Part shown: positions 27,817 to 37,138 of the stretch, piece after piece | Numbering within the stretch: position 1 is the first letter of the stretch | How the letters are laid out: the number at the start of each line of letters is the position of its first letter | From: Terriglobia bacterium | GTDB lineage: Bacteria; Acidobacteriota; Terriglobia; Terriglobales; Acidobacteriaceae | Assembly (NCBI GenBank): GCA_020072585.1 | Contig: JAIQGL010000014.1 | Coordinates: 62,001-126,000 of the forward strand | DNA length: 64,000 bases | Direction: 5' to 3' | Notes under the pieces: model-generated | What the model saw: only the letters and a program-made list of their open reading frames with translations | Database searches by the model: none | Told to the model about the DNA's origin: nothing | Position numbers and translations under genes: made by a program

Positions 27817-28548
27817 CTACGCCGGCAACCGCTTCAGCAATGCTGATGCCCGCCGAAACCACGGCCGCTCACGGCGTTTCAAATAGCGTGGCATTGTGGC
27901 TTTTTTGCTTAAAACGCGTTGCGCCCACTGCCGCGCCTCCGGCATCTTTCCCTTCGCCGCCAGAAATTGCGCATAGTTGAACTGTGTCTCAGAAAGCGTG
28001 GAGGTCAAAGTAATATGCTCAAACAAGCTTGCCGCCTGTTCGTCCTGGTTGTTCCGCGCCCACGCATACGCCAGCAGTCCCGCGGCACGCTGGTAATCAT
28101 AGTTCCCATCCATTCTGACGACTCGTTCCAGGTCCGCAACCGCGGAAGGGAAATCATTCAACTCCATCTCACAGAGCCCGCGCCGGTAGAAAGGATCGGG
28201 AGAATCCGTTCGCGACGAAATGGCCCGGTCGTAGCACTCTTTTGCCTTGCCAAACTTCTTCTGCTCCAGATAAAGGTCGGCCAGCTCTTCATAGTTTCCG
28301 GCGGAAGGATTGTCCAGCACAATCATCTCCAGCTGCCGGATCCTCTTACGATGCGAAAAAATCTGGAAAGATTGCCGCAGCAGCCCCAGGTCAGGCAGCA
28401 CCTCGGCGGCAATGTAAATCAACGCACCTACTCCCCCGCCCATAATAATGATCCACAGCCAGTAGTTGTCCGGACGCCGCCGGATAAAGTGCACTACAGC
28501 AATCGCTACAAAGATGAAACCAAAACTGTAATTTCCGAATAGGTTCAT
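27817..28548 (-). CDS. Membrane-anchored TPR protein
   Basis: 243 residues. Two N-terminal hydrophobic segments (FGFIFVAIAVVHFIRR and YWLWIIIMGGGVGALIYIAAE) are followed by a soluble TPR array from about residue 80 (NYEELADLYLEQKKFGKAKECYDRAI, PFYRRGLCEMELNDFPSAVADLERVV). TPRs mediate protein-protein contacts; the partner is unknown. It sits alone between the tRNA and DUF2059 genes with no clear ribosome binding site. Confidence 0.7.
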   Translation of the reverse strand: MNLFGNYSFGFIFVAIAVVHFIRRRPDNYWLWIIIMGGGVGALIYIAAEVLPDLGLLRQSFQIFSHRKRIRQLEMIVLDNPSAGNYEELADLYLEQKKFGKAKECYDRAISSRTDSPDPFYRRGLCEMELNDFPSAVADLERVVRMDGNYDYQRAAGLLAYAWARNNQDEQAASLFEHITLTSTLSETQFNYAQFLAAKGKMPEARQWAQRVLSKKATMPRYLKRRERPWFRRASALLKRLPA

Positions 28549-28605
28549 GGGCGCAATCTGGCTTAGCCAACTGATAGATTTCCTGCCGGTATCCGGACAA
28601 CGGGG

Positions 28606-29196
28606 CTAAGGCTTCTTGGTGCTCTCTTTTTCTGCCTCTGCCATCTTTGCTACACGCTCATCTATCTTCTGGAACATTGAGCGCGCAATTCTCTGCTGTA
28701 TGCCCGCGGAAGCCTCCATGCTCTCCTCCACCATCGCCGGCTGTTCGTGAAGTATCTTCTGCCCTATGGGCGAAGAATAAAACGCCACCATCGCATCCAG
28801 GTCTGCCTTGGTCAGGTGCCGCTGATATACCGGGACCGTGGCTTCCAGCATTTCCTTGATCGCATCCGGCCCCAGCGCTTCATGCATCACTTGATCCAGC
28901 ATCTCTTGGAACTTTTTCTTCTGTTCAGGAGTGGCTTCAGGCATCTTCTCGTGAATCATCTGCTCGGCAATTTCCATGCTCTGCTGTTTGGTTGCGGTCA
29001 CAACGGCATCCATCGTCTTGGTGATCTGCAACAGGTCAAACAGCTTCAGCACTTCCTCGCGCGTGGGTGGCGCGGCAGCTGCTCTTCTGGCTTCCGCGGC
29101 AGCCCGGCTCTGCGCGGCCGCTTCCGCCACGGTCTGCTGGGCAAAGGCAGAAGACACTGTCATTACCACCAACAGCAAACTTGCAGCTCTCAACAT
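28606..29196 (-). CDS. Exported DUF2059 protein (copy A)
   Basis: 196 residues with a signal peptide (AASLLLVVMTVSSAFAQ). The mature part is helical and carries the DUF2059 pattern: PVYQRHLTKADLDAMVAFYSSPIGQKIL, which is shared nearly word for word with the neighbouring paralogue. The function of DUF2059 is unknown; members are periplasmic or secreted. AAGGAG lies 9 bases before ATG. The lysine-rich tail ESTKKP is shared in style with copy B. Confidence 0.8.
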   Translation of the reverse strand: MLRAASLLLVVMTVSSAFAQQTVAEAAAQSRAAAEARRAAAAPPTREEVLKLFDLLQITKTMDAVVTATKQQSMEIAEQMIHEKMPEATPEQKKKFQEMLDQVMHEALGPDAIKEMLEATVPVYQRHLTKADLDAMVAFYSSPIGQKILHEQPAMVEESMEASAGIQQRIARSMFQKIDERVAKMAEAEKESTKKP

Positions 29197-29362
29197 GTTC
29201 TTGGGCTCCTTTTGTGATCACCTGGAATTCCCTGTCCCATCAAGAAAATTCCACGGGAATGGCGATTCAGCCACTTATCAAAAACGCAACTACCGGCGTA
29301 CGAAAAACGCTTTTAACCCAAGGGGCATGGCGCAAACAGCACCATGCAAATTAGCCCGGCAA

Positions 29363-29941
29363 TTATTTCTTTCCGGTGCCGCTCTTTTCCTCGCTCGCTT
29401 CAGCCAGCTGCTCTGCGCGCTCACGCACCTTGATCATGATCTGGTCCATCCTTTTTTCCTGGATGGCCATTCCCGCCTGCATACCTTCCTGCATCATCTG
29501 CGGCTGCTCGCGCAAAAGCTTCTGTCCCACCGGCCCGGCAAAAAAGCGGATCATCTCTTCAACATCGGATTTGGTGAGGTGCCGCCGGTAGATTGGCACC
29601 ATGGCCTCCACCAGCTCATTCAGGGGCATCTCTCCAATCGCATCGTCGATCATGCCGTGCAACGCCTCAAGCTGCTTGGGCGTTGGATCCGGCACTCGCT
29701 CGCGAAAGCTTGTTTCGGCGCCCTGTTTCATCGCCTGCTTCATCCCGTCCATCATCGTCGTCATTGTTTTGCGTATCTGGAGCAGGTCCAGAAGCGTCAT
29801 GACTTGATCATGGGTGGCCGCATCGGGCGCAAAGGTTTCCTCTGTGGTTTTTGCCTGACTTGCAACCTTGGCTCCAACAACCTGCGCGAATACCGGCGCA
29901 CCGGCTACCACCAATACAAGAAGTAACAGAACTTTACGCAT
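29363..29941 (-). CDS. Exported DUF2059 protein (copy B)
   Basis: 192 residues, signal peptide LLLLVLVVAGAPVFAQ, and the same DUF2059 block as copy A (PIYRRHLTKSDVEEMIRFFAGPVGQKLL). The two genes lie 166 bases apart in the same direction and are evidently an old tandem duplication. The track start (29986) is 15 codons too early: ATG 29941 begins the signal peptide and has AGGAG 9 bases upstream. Confidence 0.8.
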   Translation of the reverse strand: MRKVLLLLVLVVAGAPVFAQVVGAKVASQAKTTEETFAPDAATHDQVMTLLDLLQIRKTMTTMMDGMKQAMKQGAETSFRERVPDPTPKQLEALHGMIDDAIGEMPLNELVEAMVPIYRRHLTKSDVEEMIRFFAGPVGQKLLREQPQMMQEGMQAGMAIQEKRMDQIMIKVRERAEQLAEASEEKSGTGKK

Positions 29942-30070
29942 GGCTTTCGTCTCCTGCAAGTTTTCGGGGAACCAAAAGAATCGCACATCTTCTATGTCAA
30001 TGCCACAGCAAAATAAGCTTAGGCGAATGACAAGGCCATACCCCTTGGTGACCTTATAAGCTCGCGTCTC

Positions 30071-30994
30071 CTACTTTGCCCGGGGATGCGTCCTGTCATA
30101 TACATCCATCACATGGGTAATCGATAGCTGGGTATATTTCTGCGTAGTGGAAAGCCGCTCATGTCCCAATAGCTCCTGGATCGCCCTCAGGTCTGCCCCT
30201 TCCGTCAACATGTGCGTGCCAAAGGCATGGCGCAAAGTGTGCGGATGGATGTCCGGCGGCAACCCTCTGGCCACCGCAACCTGCTTTACGATCCGCCCCA
30301 CACTGCGCGTGGTCAACGGACCGCCGCGCTGGTTAATGAAAAGCCGCCGCGTACTCTTGCCCGTTGCGTTGAGCAACCGCTGCCGCGCCTCGCGATAAAC
30401 CGTCAGTGCATCCGCCGCCGCGCCTTCCAGTGGCACATAACGCTGCTTCTTCCCTTTTCCCCGGATCAGGATCACCCCGTTGGCCTCTTCAATATCGCCC
30501 AACTCGGTCCCCACCAGCTCTGAGTTGCGCAGCCCGCAGCCATAGAGCAGTTCAAAGATCGCGCGGTCGCGCTCCGGAAAAGCCGCGCTCTCCGGCATCT
30601 CGCTGTTCAGCAGCCCGTTGATCTCTTCCATCGTCGGAACGCGCGGCAGTTTCTTTGGCAGCTTTGGCGTGGAAACCAGCTTTGCCGGGTTCTGCTGGAC
30701 AACTCCCTCCCGCGCCAGCCACTTGTACATGGACCGCAACGCTGCCAGAGCCCGCGCCACCGATACCTTGCTCAAACCACAGCCATGCAGATGCGAGAGA
30801 AATCCTCGAATGGAAACGTGATCAATCTCTTTCCAATGCGCCTCCGGGCCCATGTATTCGGCAAAGCGCTTCAGTTCATTGCCATACGCGCGCAGCGTGT
30901 GTGCTGAGGCATTCCGTTCGCCCCGCAGCGAATCAAGAAATTTCTTGATGCCTCTCTGGATTTCCGCGCCCACCCGGTTCTCTGCTGACTTCAT
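30071..30994 (-). CDS. xerC: XerC-type tyrosine recombinase
   Basis: 307 residues with an N-terminal SAM-like core-binding domain (about 15-100) and a catalytic domain carrying the tyrosine recombinase set: [11 protein letters not shown] (first Arg), [11 protein letters not shown] (Lys), [19 protein letters not shown] (His-x-x-Arg), LLGHERLST (His) and the nucleophile in KYTQLS. Xer pairs resolve chromosome dimers at dif before division. The start overlaps the stop of the upstream recombinase gene by 4 bases. Which of the two is XerC and which XerD is a best guess from motif flavour. Confidence 0.85.
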   Translation of the reverse strand: MKSAENRVGAEIQRGIKKFLDSLRGERNASAHTLRAYGNELKRFAEYMGPEAHWKEIDHVSIRGFLSHLHGCGLSKVSVARALAALRSMYKWLAREGVVQQNPAKLVSTPKLPKKLPRVPTMEEINGLLNSEMPESAAFPERDRAIFELLYGCGLRNSELVGTELGDIEEANGVILIRGKGKKQRYVPLEGAAADALTVYREARQRLLNATGKSTRRLFINQRGGPLTTRSVGRIVKQVAVARGLPPDIHPHTLRHAFGTHMLTEGADLRAIQELLGHERLSTTQKYTQLSITHVMDVYDRTHPRAK

Positions 30995-31947
30995 GGCTGC
31001 CCCGCTGTCCCGCTTCTCTTGCCTCGCGGATGAAACTTGCGATACACGGTTTTCAGCCGGTCCAGCGCCACATGTGTATAGATCTGGCTGGTAGAGATAT
31101 CGGCATGGCCCAGGATCGTCTGGACGGTGCGCAGGTCCGCTCCGTTTTCCACCATGTGCGTGGCGCAGCTATGCCGCAGCATGTGCGGGCTCGCGTGTCG
31201 GCCGGAAGCGGAAGCGTCTTTCACCATCTTCCACACGCGCTGCCGGGTCAACAGGCTCCCTCCGCGACGCACAAAAAGCATCGCTGAAACCCTGCCATTC
31301 AGCAGCGCCTGACGTCCGTCAACGATATACGTGCGGATTCCCTCTTGTGCGGCTTTTCCTATCGGCACAATTCGTTCCTTGTCGCCTTTGCCCCGAACCA
31401 GCACGTATCCCATCTCCAGTTTCAGGTCTTCCAGCTTTACGTGCACAATCTCTGAGACCCGCAACCCGCCTGCATAGAGCATCTCCAGCATCGCCCGGTC
31501 GCGCTGGGCCAGCGCCGCGGAAAATTTGGAATCTCCCGCCCTTCCCGCCGACTCCAGCATGGAATCTATCTCCGCCGCCGCCAGCGACTTCGGTAGCACC
31601 TTCCACTGCTTCGGCGAATCAATTTCCAGCGTCGGGTCATGCTGGATCATCCTGTCCAGCAGCAGGTATTTGTAAAAGTGCCGCAGTGTTGACAACTTGC
31701 GTGCCACTGAACGGTCTTTAACGTCGTTCGCAAACAACTGGCTCAAAAAGCCGCGCACATCTTCCCGCCGGGCTTGCGCTAATGTCCGCCGGCGCGCTTG
31801 CAAGAACTCCGTGAATTGCACCAGGTCAGAGTGGTAGGAACTCACCGTCAGCGGCGCCAGCCCTTTCTCTACTTTCAGATAGTCGAGAAAGCCTTTCACC
31901 ATTGGATCAGGACGACCGGTGCTTCCGTGCTTGTTATCAGACGCCAT
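30991..31947 (-). CDS. xerD: XerD-type tyrosine recombinase
   Basis: About 318 residues with the core-binding domain ([23 protein letters not shown]) and catalytic motifs [59 protein letters not shown]. The ORF track start at 32046 adds 33 residues that overlap an interspersed-repeat-like sequence (GCGTTAATCAGCGGT), so ATG 31947 is preferred; its GGAG is unusually close at 3 bases. It partners with the downstream recombinase in a two-gene overlapping unit. Confidence 0.85.
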   Translation of the reverse strand: MASDNKHGSTGRPDPMVKGFLDYLKVEKGLAPLTVSSYHSDLVQFTEFLQARRRTLAQARREDVRGFLSQLFANDVKDRSVARKLSTLRHFYKYLLLDRMIQHDPTLEIDSPKQWKVLPKSLAAAEIDSMLESAGRAGDSKFSAALAQRDRAMLEMLYAGGLRVSEIVHVKLEDLKLEMGYVLVRGKGDKERIVPIGKAAQEGIRTYIVDGRQALLNGRVSAMLFVRRGGSLLTRQRVWKMVKDASASGRHASPHMLRHSCATHMVENGADLRTVQTILGHADISTSQIYTHVALDRLKTVYRKFHPRGKRSGTAGQP

Positions 31948-32184
31948 ACGCTCCAGTATCCTGCATGCCCGGATTGCGGCAAATACCTCCGCTGGTTCCG
32001 AATTCGCTTTAACCTGATCAGTTCTGTCTTCCCTGATCAGCGTCATCTGCGTTAATCAGCGGTAGGGTTTTGGTTTTCCGATCACACAAAGCCGCGCGGC
32101 GCAAATTCGCCGCGCCTCAAACCGTCATCCTGAATGAGCGGCCAAAGCCGGGAGTGAAGGACCCAAACCGGCGAAGCCCACTTT

Positions 32185-32346
32185 GCGACCCTCTGCCTGT
32201 CCTCTCAGCCAGCCACCCTCCCCTCCTAGTATTCCAGCCCATTCCACCCCACTCACAACCCAGCTCACCCCGGCGTGTGAGGCGACCCCTTGGGTTGAGA
32301 CAGCCCAGAATCTCCCACTCGGCTGAGAGAACCGGCAGAGGGTCGC
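32185..32346. repeat. 26-base inverted repeat flanking a 110-base spacer
   Basis: Left arm 32185-32210 (GCGACCCTCTGCCTGTCCTC...) and right arm 32321-32346 are reverse complements with two mismatches over 26 bases. The spacer contains a further AACCCA/TGGGTT pair. It is adjacent to a second hairpin. The layout resembles a composite palindromic intergenic element; no transposase is present. Confidence 0.75.
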
Positions 32347-32347
32347 A

Positions 32348-32404
32348 GCCCATAAAGCACAAAACGCAACGGCAGGTTCTCCGTTGCGTAGCGGCTTTAT
32401 GGGC
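32348..32404. repeat. Long imperfect hairpin (57 bases)
   Basis: GCCCATAAAGC ... ACGCAACGG pairs with CCGTTGCGT ... GCTTTATGGGC around an 8-base loop, with a small internal asymmetry. There is no T-run on either side, so it is not a canonical terminator. It starts one base after the right arm of the 26-base inverted repeat. Confidence 0.75.
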
Positions 32405-32617
32405 TTGCTGATTGAATGATAGAGAATTTTTAGCGAATAGTCAAGGCATGGAAAATGGAGTGGCGACACAGTTTTGCTAGTTGACCGCATCGCTGTTTCA
32501 GAAACGTCATCCAAGCCCCGCGCGCGCCTTTGCCAGCGCGCGAGTAGGGTGTGAGGAACCTGCGGTTTCTTCGGTTAAATCTTGGCAATTCCGGCGATTT
32601 GGGCAATTCTGGGCAAT

Positions 32618-32908
32618 TCACCCAACTCCCTTCGCCAGAAGAACCACCGCATCCGAGCCCGCTTTCCTGTCTTTCGCTATTTCCAGATATTCCGGCGACT
32701 CCGCCCACTCGCGGAACGCGGGTTCATCAGGAAACGATAGCAACACAACCTTCTGCCGGTCCCAGGTGCCTTCCACTACCTGGGGACTCTCGTCCGCGGC
32801 CAGCACCCGTCCTTGAAAACGCTTCATCACGCCCATGAACTTCGCCTGGTACCGGTCATACGTGGCCCGGTCCGTGATCGTCAATTGTGCAATCGCATAA
32901 ACCGCCAT
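32618..32908 (-). CDS. DUF1330 family protein
   Basis: A 96-residue ferredoxin-like alpha/beta-barrel protein. YAIAQLTITDRATYDRYQ and FPDEPAFREWAESPEYLEIAKDRK are the DUF1330 hallmarks. The function is not established for the family. It lies 31 bases downstream of the DUF72 gene on the same strand and is probably co-transcribed. Confidence 0.85.
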   Translation of the reverse strand: MAVYAIAQLTITDRATYDRYQAKFMGVMKRFQGRVLAADESPQVVEGTWDRQKVVLLSFPDEPAFREWAESPEYLEIAKDRKAGSDAVVLLAKGVG

Positions 32909-32939
32909 CTGCCTGCATTTCTCCTGTCAAATATCTGCT

Positions 32940-33707
32940 TCATGACGCCGCGTCCTTCTTCGCTCTGCTTTTCTTCTCCGGCATCACAAACGGCTTCTCT
33001 TCAATCCCGTTCAGCCTCGCCACGGTCACCGCGTTCAGCGCGCTCTCCGGCTGCTCCTCATGTTTGAAAAATGCAAACACATCGCGCTGCGCGCTCTGTG
33101 TCCTCAGCTCTTCCGCCATCTGCTCCAGGTTCGGCTTGCTGTACTCGGGCTCGCGAAACCTGTAGTAAACAAAATCCGCGGTGATGACTTTCGGTACAAC
33201 AATTTTTTCGCTCTCCGCCCAGCACAGCGCGGCATTTCTGGTTTTCAGGATTTCGTAAATCTCGTCGTTGAACCAGCTCTCATGGCGGAACTCAAAGGCA
33301 AACCGGTACGCCACTGGCAATAGTTGCGAAAAAGTCCTGAGCAGCCCGGCGTCTGCCTTGAGGTTCGGCGGAATCTGCACCAGGATCGGCCCCAGCTTCC
33401 CTGACTGCCGCATCGGCTCCATGCTCTGTAGAAAGAAACGCATGGAATCATCCGCATCTTTGAGCCTCTTGAAGTGCGTGATTGACTGGTGCACCTTGGC
33501 GGCAAAGCGAAAGTCCGCCGGCGTGGCTCCCACCCAGCCGGCAATCGCGCTGGCCGTGGGCATGCGGCGAAATGTGCCGTTCAACTCTACTGCGTTCAGC
33601 CGCGTTCCATAGAATTCAAGAAATCGCTTTGATGGCAGCTTTTCCGGAAAGAACGCCGGCTTCCAGCTCGCGTAGGACCACCCTGATGTTCCTATGTACA
33701 CGTTCAT
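32940..33707 (-). CDS. DUF72 (YecE-like) protein
   Basis: 255 residues from ATG 33707, beginning MNVYIGTSGWSYASWK, the standard DUF72 N-terminus, and continuing with LNAVELNGTFRRMPT, FRFAAKVHQSITHFKRL and LAFEFRH-like FAFEFRHESW. The fold is a TIM-barrel with no agreed activity. The track start at 33761 would run into the terminator of the TonB receptor gene, which supports the later start. A basic lysine-rich tail ends the protein. Confidence 0.85.
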   Translation of the reverse strand: MNVYIGTSGWSYASWKPAFFPEKLPSKRFLEFYGTRLNAVELNGTFRRMPTASAIAGWVGATPADFRFAAKVHQSITHFKRLKDADDSMRFFLQSMEPMRQSGKLGPILVQIPPNLKADAGLLRTFSQLLPVAYRFAFEFRHESWFNDEIYEILKTRNAALCWAESEKIVVPKVITADFVYYRFREPEYSKPNLEQMAEELRTQSAQRDVFAFFKHEEQPESALNAVTVARLNGIEEKPFVMPEKKSRAKKDAAS

Positions 33708-33761
33708 GCACGGAAGTATAGAAGGAAGCCAGAAGCCGTGGAAAGGCCGCATTCCAGTCAT

Positions 33762-33788
33762 AAAAAAGCCCCGGCCGAAGCCGGGGCC
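33762..33788 (-). terminator. Rho-independent terminator of the TonB receptor gene
   Basis: On the minus strand a GGCCCCGGC/GCCGGGGC stem with a TTCG tetraloop is followed by TTTTTT, starting about 20 bases after the receptor stop codon. A textbook intrinsic terminator. Confidence 0.93.
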
Positions 33789-33808
33789 AATGAGCGCTAG
33801 TTAGAGAA

Positions 33809-36800
33809 TTACCACGTCAGCCTCAACCGCATCTGCATTGAACGGCCGGTTGAGTTGCTGAAGAATGGGTTCATGAAGGTTTGTGTCTGTCCTGGTTTCA
33901 AGGTCGCGTTGGAGAAGATTGTGCGCGCGGGCACGTCACCCAGGTTAATGTTGTTCAGCGCGTTGAACATATCAACGCGGTATTCAAAATTGGTGCCTTC
34001 GGTGATTTTGAATTTTTTAGCAATGGAGAGATTGAGCGTGTCCGTTGCCGGCGCGCGCAGCGTGTTCCGCCCAACCGTATTCGCATTGGGCGCTCCTATA
34101 CCTTCAATCCAATGGACCGTGCGGGGGTCCCAGCAGGCAGCTCCGCCTGTAGTTCCCCGTGATGGGTCGAAGACATCCGGGTTGGCGAACCCAAGAGGAC
34201 ACCCCGCGTCACGCTGGGCGCGGGTATTCAATGGGGCCGACTGGTTGCTGATGTCGGGACGGTCTGAGGTAATGTTCCCGTCGCCATCCCGGTCCTTGCC
34301 GTTGCTTGCCGTAAAGGGCTGTCCGCTCTCCCAATGAGGAATCGCGGCAATGCTCCATCCCCCAAATGCCTGGCCCATAAAACCATGCTTGGGGCCGCGG
34401 ATATCCCAGAAAACCGCCAGCGCCGCAACGTGCCGCCGGTCAAAATCCGATGGACCGTAGTCAATGTGGGGGCTTACTCCAAGCACCTGTGAGACGGATT
34501 GCAACGAGCCGGGAGTGGAGTTAAATCCGAACACGTCACTCACGTCATCCATGTACTTGGCATACGTATAAGAACCCTGGAACTGCAGACCACCAAGGGG
34601 CGTGTTCTTAAAACCGCGCCGCAGATTAAACTGGGCCGACTCAAAGTTGGAATTTGCCGAAGGAGCACGCACCGTGCGCTGGCCCACCTCGGGGTGGAAG
34701 CGCTTGCCCGTGGACGCCAGCAGCGGATTCATATCAATCGTGCGGTAGAGCTTGTGCGAGACAGATCCTACGTAGGAGCCGTCCGCCACCAGGTCATACG
34801 GCAGCTCGCGCTGAAAACCGAACGACCAACGGTCTGTATATGGATTGGGGAAGTCGCCCAAAAACAAACTGTTCTGGGGTGATTGCGCCGTTGCCGGCGT
34901 TGCCGTAATGCCGGCGAACAGCGGGCTGAAGGTGGCCAGGCCGCGCTTGTTGGCAACAGACAGCTGTGATTGCACCAGTCCGCCCAGTGTATTCGGGGAT
35001 GAACCGGCAATGTTGGACAACAGGTTGTTGAAGCTGTTGTCGTAAGTTGTCTGGAAGCCGCCGCGCCATACCATCTTGCTTCCGCCCATCATGCGGTTGA
35101 ACCAGTTTGATCCTGCGGGGTTCCAGGCAAAGCCGACGCTCGGAGCAAAGTTGTTCCGGTCCGGCTCTATCTTGTTGGGCTTGGCAAAATTCACCGGATC
35201 GTAATTGGTGAAGGCGGGGATAGCAAAAGTATTCTCCGGAGCCCCAAAGTATTCGTAGCGCAGCCCTAGATTCCAGGTCAGGTTCTGGGTCATCTTCCAG
35301 GAATCCTGAAAGAAGTACGACTGCCTGAAGAGATCAGGATGGTAGATCGACGAACCGAAACTGCGCTGTAGAGAGCCAGTGTTCCCGCCAAAGTCATCCA
35401 GGAAATTGGCGAATGACGTTACCGTGGCTATGCCCAGGGGAACGCTGCCTGAACTGGTATAGGCAAACGAACCCCGCTCGTTGAACGGCGGATGCTGCCG
35501 CGCCAGCTGGCGCAGAAAATCTACGCCATAGCGGAACGTGTGTTTTCCATGAACATAGGTCTGCGTGTCCTGGTACTGCCAGTTATTGGCATACCTGAAT
35601 TGCGGTATGTTGGTGGCGACGCCAAATCCAGTCACGCCGAGACCGGAATAGTTGGCCAGCGCGAGGACCGCGGAGTCCGAAGAAACTGGCGGAAAATTAA
35701 ATCCAATGCGTCCGTAGTTGAAGCGGAATTCATTTGTCCAGCGTGAGGTAATGAGGTAGGTGTCGGCAAATGTCCCGCTCAGGGTGGTCCCCTCAAAATT
35801 GCTGTCGAAGCCTGGCAGGTTATTCAGACTGGGACCGGAGATATCCCGGTCATAAAGCCACCGGAAACTCAATGTCTGCTTGTTGGAAGCATTGTGGTCG
35901 ATCCGGATTTGATGGTTGTTGTCCAGGTTTGAGCCGGTCTCACTGCGTGTTGCAAGGCCGTTTGTCAGCAGCATGCCCGTCCTGAGCGTGCCATCGCAAG
36001 TGGGGCCACCCACTGATGCCGGCACTGCAAGACTAATAGGGGCCTGCGAACCATCCCCGCGAAGACTGCCCAGGGCCTTTAGATACAACGCGGCATTGGG
36101 GCATGAAGGAGCCAGCGAGTTCAGGACTGCAACGCCCGCTGCGTCCGGTACAGTTACGGTTGACCTGTTGGCGCCAAAGAAGCGGTCCCATTGAGCAGCG
36201 CCAAAGAAAAAGGTCTTGTTGTGGCCGTTATAGAGCCCAGGGATCACTACCGGGCCGCCAATCGAAAATGAAGGAATGTTTTCGACCGCCCGGGCCGGAT
36301 CTACTCTGTGGTTAATGACATCAGAATGGTTCAAGGCCTTAAACACGCTCCCCGTGTAGGCCCAGTTCGCCGTTCCGTGAATTGCATTTGTGCCCGACTT
36401 GGTAATCTGGTTGAAGACCGCTCCACCGGCACGGCCAAATTCGGCCGTAAAATCCGCCGTTTGAATATGGACTTCCTGCACCGCATCCGGATTGGTGATG
36501 GTGAAAGCCGGTCCGGTCACGGAAATGTCGTTATTCTCAACGCCATCAATCATGAAATTGTTGCCGCGCGGACGCTGCCCGTTCACTGAGTAGGAGAATG
36601 TGCCATTCTGATTGATCGATCCACCTGCCGCAAGCGCCACGCCGGGCGTGATCTGAGCGAGCGTCAGGGAGTCCGATCCTACCAGCGGCAGGTTCGTAAT
36701 CGATATGGCATCGAAATGCTCTCCTCGGGTCTGCTCTGAAGTGTCCAGCTTAACGTCAATCCCTGAAGCTTCAACCGTCACCGTCTCTTGGGCGGCCCCG

Positions 36801-37138
36801 ATCCTGAGCGAAAAATCAATGTTACTTACGTGGGCCGACTGGATTGCTACTCCACTCTTGCCCGCGCCCGCAAAACCGGGGGCCTGTACCGATACCGTGT
36901 AGGTTCCAAGATCGACCGCATCAAACCTGTAGATGCCGGCCGCATTCGTGGTTGTTTGACGGGTGATGCCGGTAGCGCCTTCCGTGATTTTGACTGTGGC
37001 GTTGGAAACAACCGCATTCGAACTGTCAGTTACCGTGCCAGTGAGGGTCCCACGACTCGTTTGAGCAATTGCTATTGCGCACATAAACGCGAGCAACAGC
37101 ACGCCAAGGGCAGAGCGCAGCTGAAACTTCTTCATCAT
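33809..37138 (-). CDS. Oar-like TonB-dependent outer-membrane receptor
   Basis: 1109 residues. A signal peptide (LGVLLLAFMCAIAIAQ) is followed by a carboxypeptidase-regulatory-like beta domain (GTLTGTVTDSSNAVVSNATV ... IYRFDAVDLGTYTVSV), a plug domain (NFMIDGVENNDISV, GGAVFNQITKSGTNAIHG) and a long beta-barrel to a terminal aromatic residue (LRLTW). This Oar-like architecture is expanded in Acidobacteriota and is thought to move or bind large substrates such as polymers; the ligand is unknown. Two adjacent ATGs follow GGAGG, the second better spaced. It is monocistronic with its own terminator. Confidence 0.92.
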   Translation of the reverse strand: MMKKFQLRSALGVLLLAFMCAIAIAQTSRGTLTGTVTDSSNAVVSNATVKITEGATGITRQTTTNAAGIYRFDAVDLGTYTVSVQAPGFAGAGKSGVAIQSAHVSNIDFSLRIGAAQETVTVEASGIDVKLDTSEQTRGEHFDAISITNLPLVGSDSLTLAQITPGVALAAGGSINQNGTFSYSVNGQRPRGNNFMIDGVENNDISVTGPAFTITNPDAVQEVHIQTADFTAEFGRAGGAVFNQITKSGTNAIHGTANWAYTGSVFKALNHSDVINHRVDPARAVENIPSFSIGGPVVIPGLYNGHNKTFFFGAAQWDRFFGANRSTVTVPDAAGVAVLNSLAPSCPNAALYLKALGSLRGDGSQAPISLAVPASVGGPTCDGTLRTGMLLTNGLATRSETGSNLDNNHQIRIDHNASNKQTLSFRWLYDRDISGPSLNNLPGFDSNFEGTTLSGTFADTYLITSRWTNEFRFNYGRIGFNFPPVSSDSAVLALANYSGLGVTGFGVATNIPQFRYANNWQYQDTQTYVHGKHTFRYGVDFLRQLARQHPPFNERGSFAYTSSGSVPLGIATVTSFANFLDDFGGNTGSLQRSFGSSIYHPDLFRQSYFFQDSWKMTQNLTWNLGLRYEYFGAPENTFAIPAFTNYDPVNFAKPNKIEPDRNNFAPSVGFAWNPAGSNWFNRMMGGSKMVWRGGFQTTYDNSFNNLLSNIAGSSPNTLGGLVQSQLSVANKRGLATFSPLFAGITATPATAQSPQNSLFLGDFPNPYTDRWSFGFQRELPYDLVADGSYVGSVSHKLYRTIDMNPLLASTGKRFHPEVGQRTVRAPSANSNFESAQFNLRRGFKNTPLGGLQFQGSYTYAKYMDDVSDVFGFNSTPGSLQSVSQVLGVSPHIDYGPSDFDRRHVAALAVFWDIRGPKHGFMGQAFGGWSIAAIPHWESGQPFTASNGKDRDGDGNITSDRPDISNQSAPLNTRAQRDAGCPLGFANPDVFDPSRGTTGGAACWDPRTVHWIEGIGAPNANTVGRNTLRAPATDTLNLSIAKKFKITEGTNFEYRVDMFNALNNINLGDVPARTIFSNATLKPGQTQTFMNPFFSNSTGRSMQMRLRLTW

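Larger units (their letters stand above)
31948..32617. other. Repeat-rich intergenic region
   Basis: About 670 bases without a supported gene between xerD and DUF1330. It contains a GTCATCCTGAATGAGCG-like string near 32123, long inverted repeats and a large hairpin (listed separately). Several short frames in the track here are repeats read as protein and are rejected. Confidence 0.6.

Noticed and set aside
28976-29926. 316-residue plus-strand ORF opposite the DUF2059 genes
   Set aside because: Spans two minus-strand genes and their spacer; no plausible protein features.
30071-32404. Possible prophage or integrative element, suggested by two tyrosine recombinases and a tRNA 2.3 kb away
   Set aside because: No phage, relaxase or cargo genes, no repeat of the tRNA end, and the recombinases look like housekeeping Xer proteins.
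32400-32460. Possible dif site next to xerCD
   Set aside because: I looked for a 28-base dif-like palindrome and found no match to the usual arms.
32117-32708. Several 80-130-residue frames in the intergenic region upstream of xerD
   Set aside because: They translate the inverted repeats and hairpin; their shared phrases come from the repeats, not from coding conservation.
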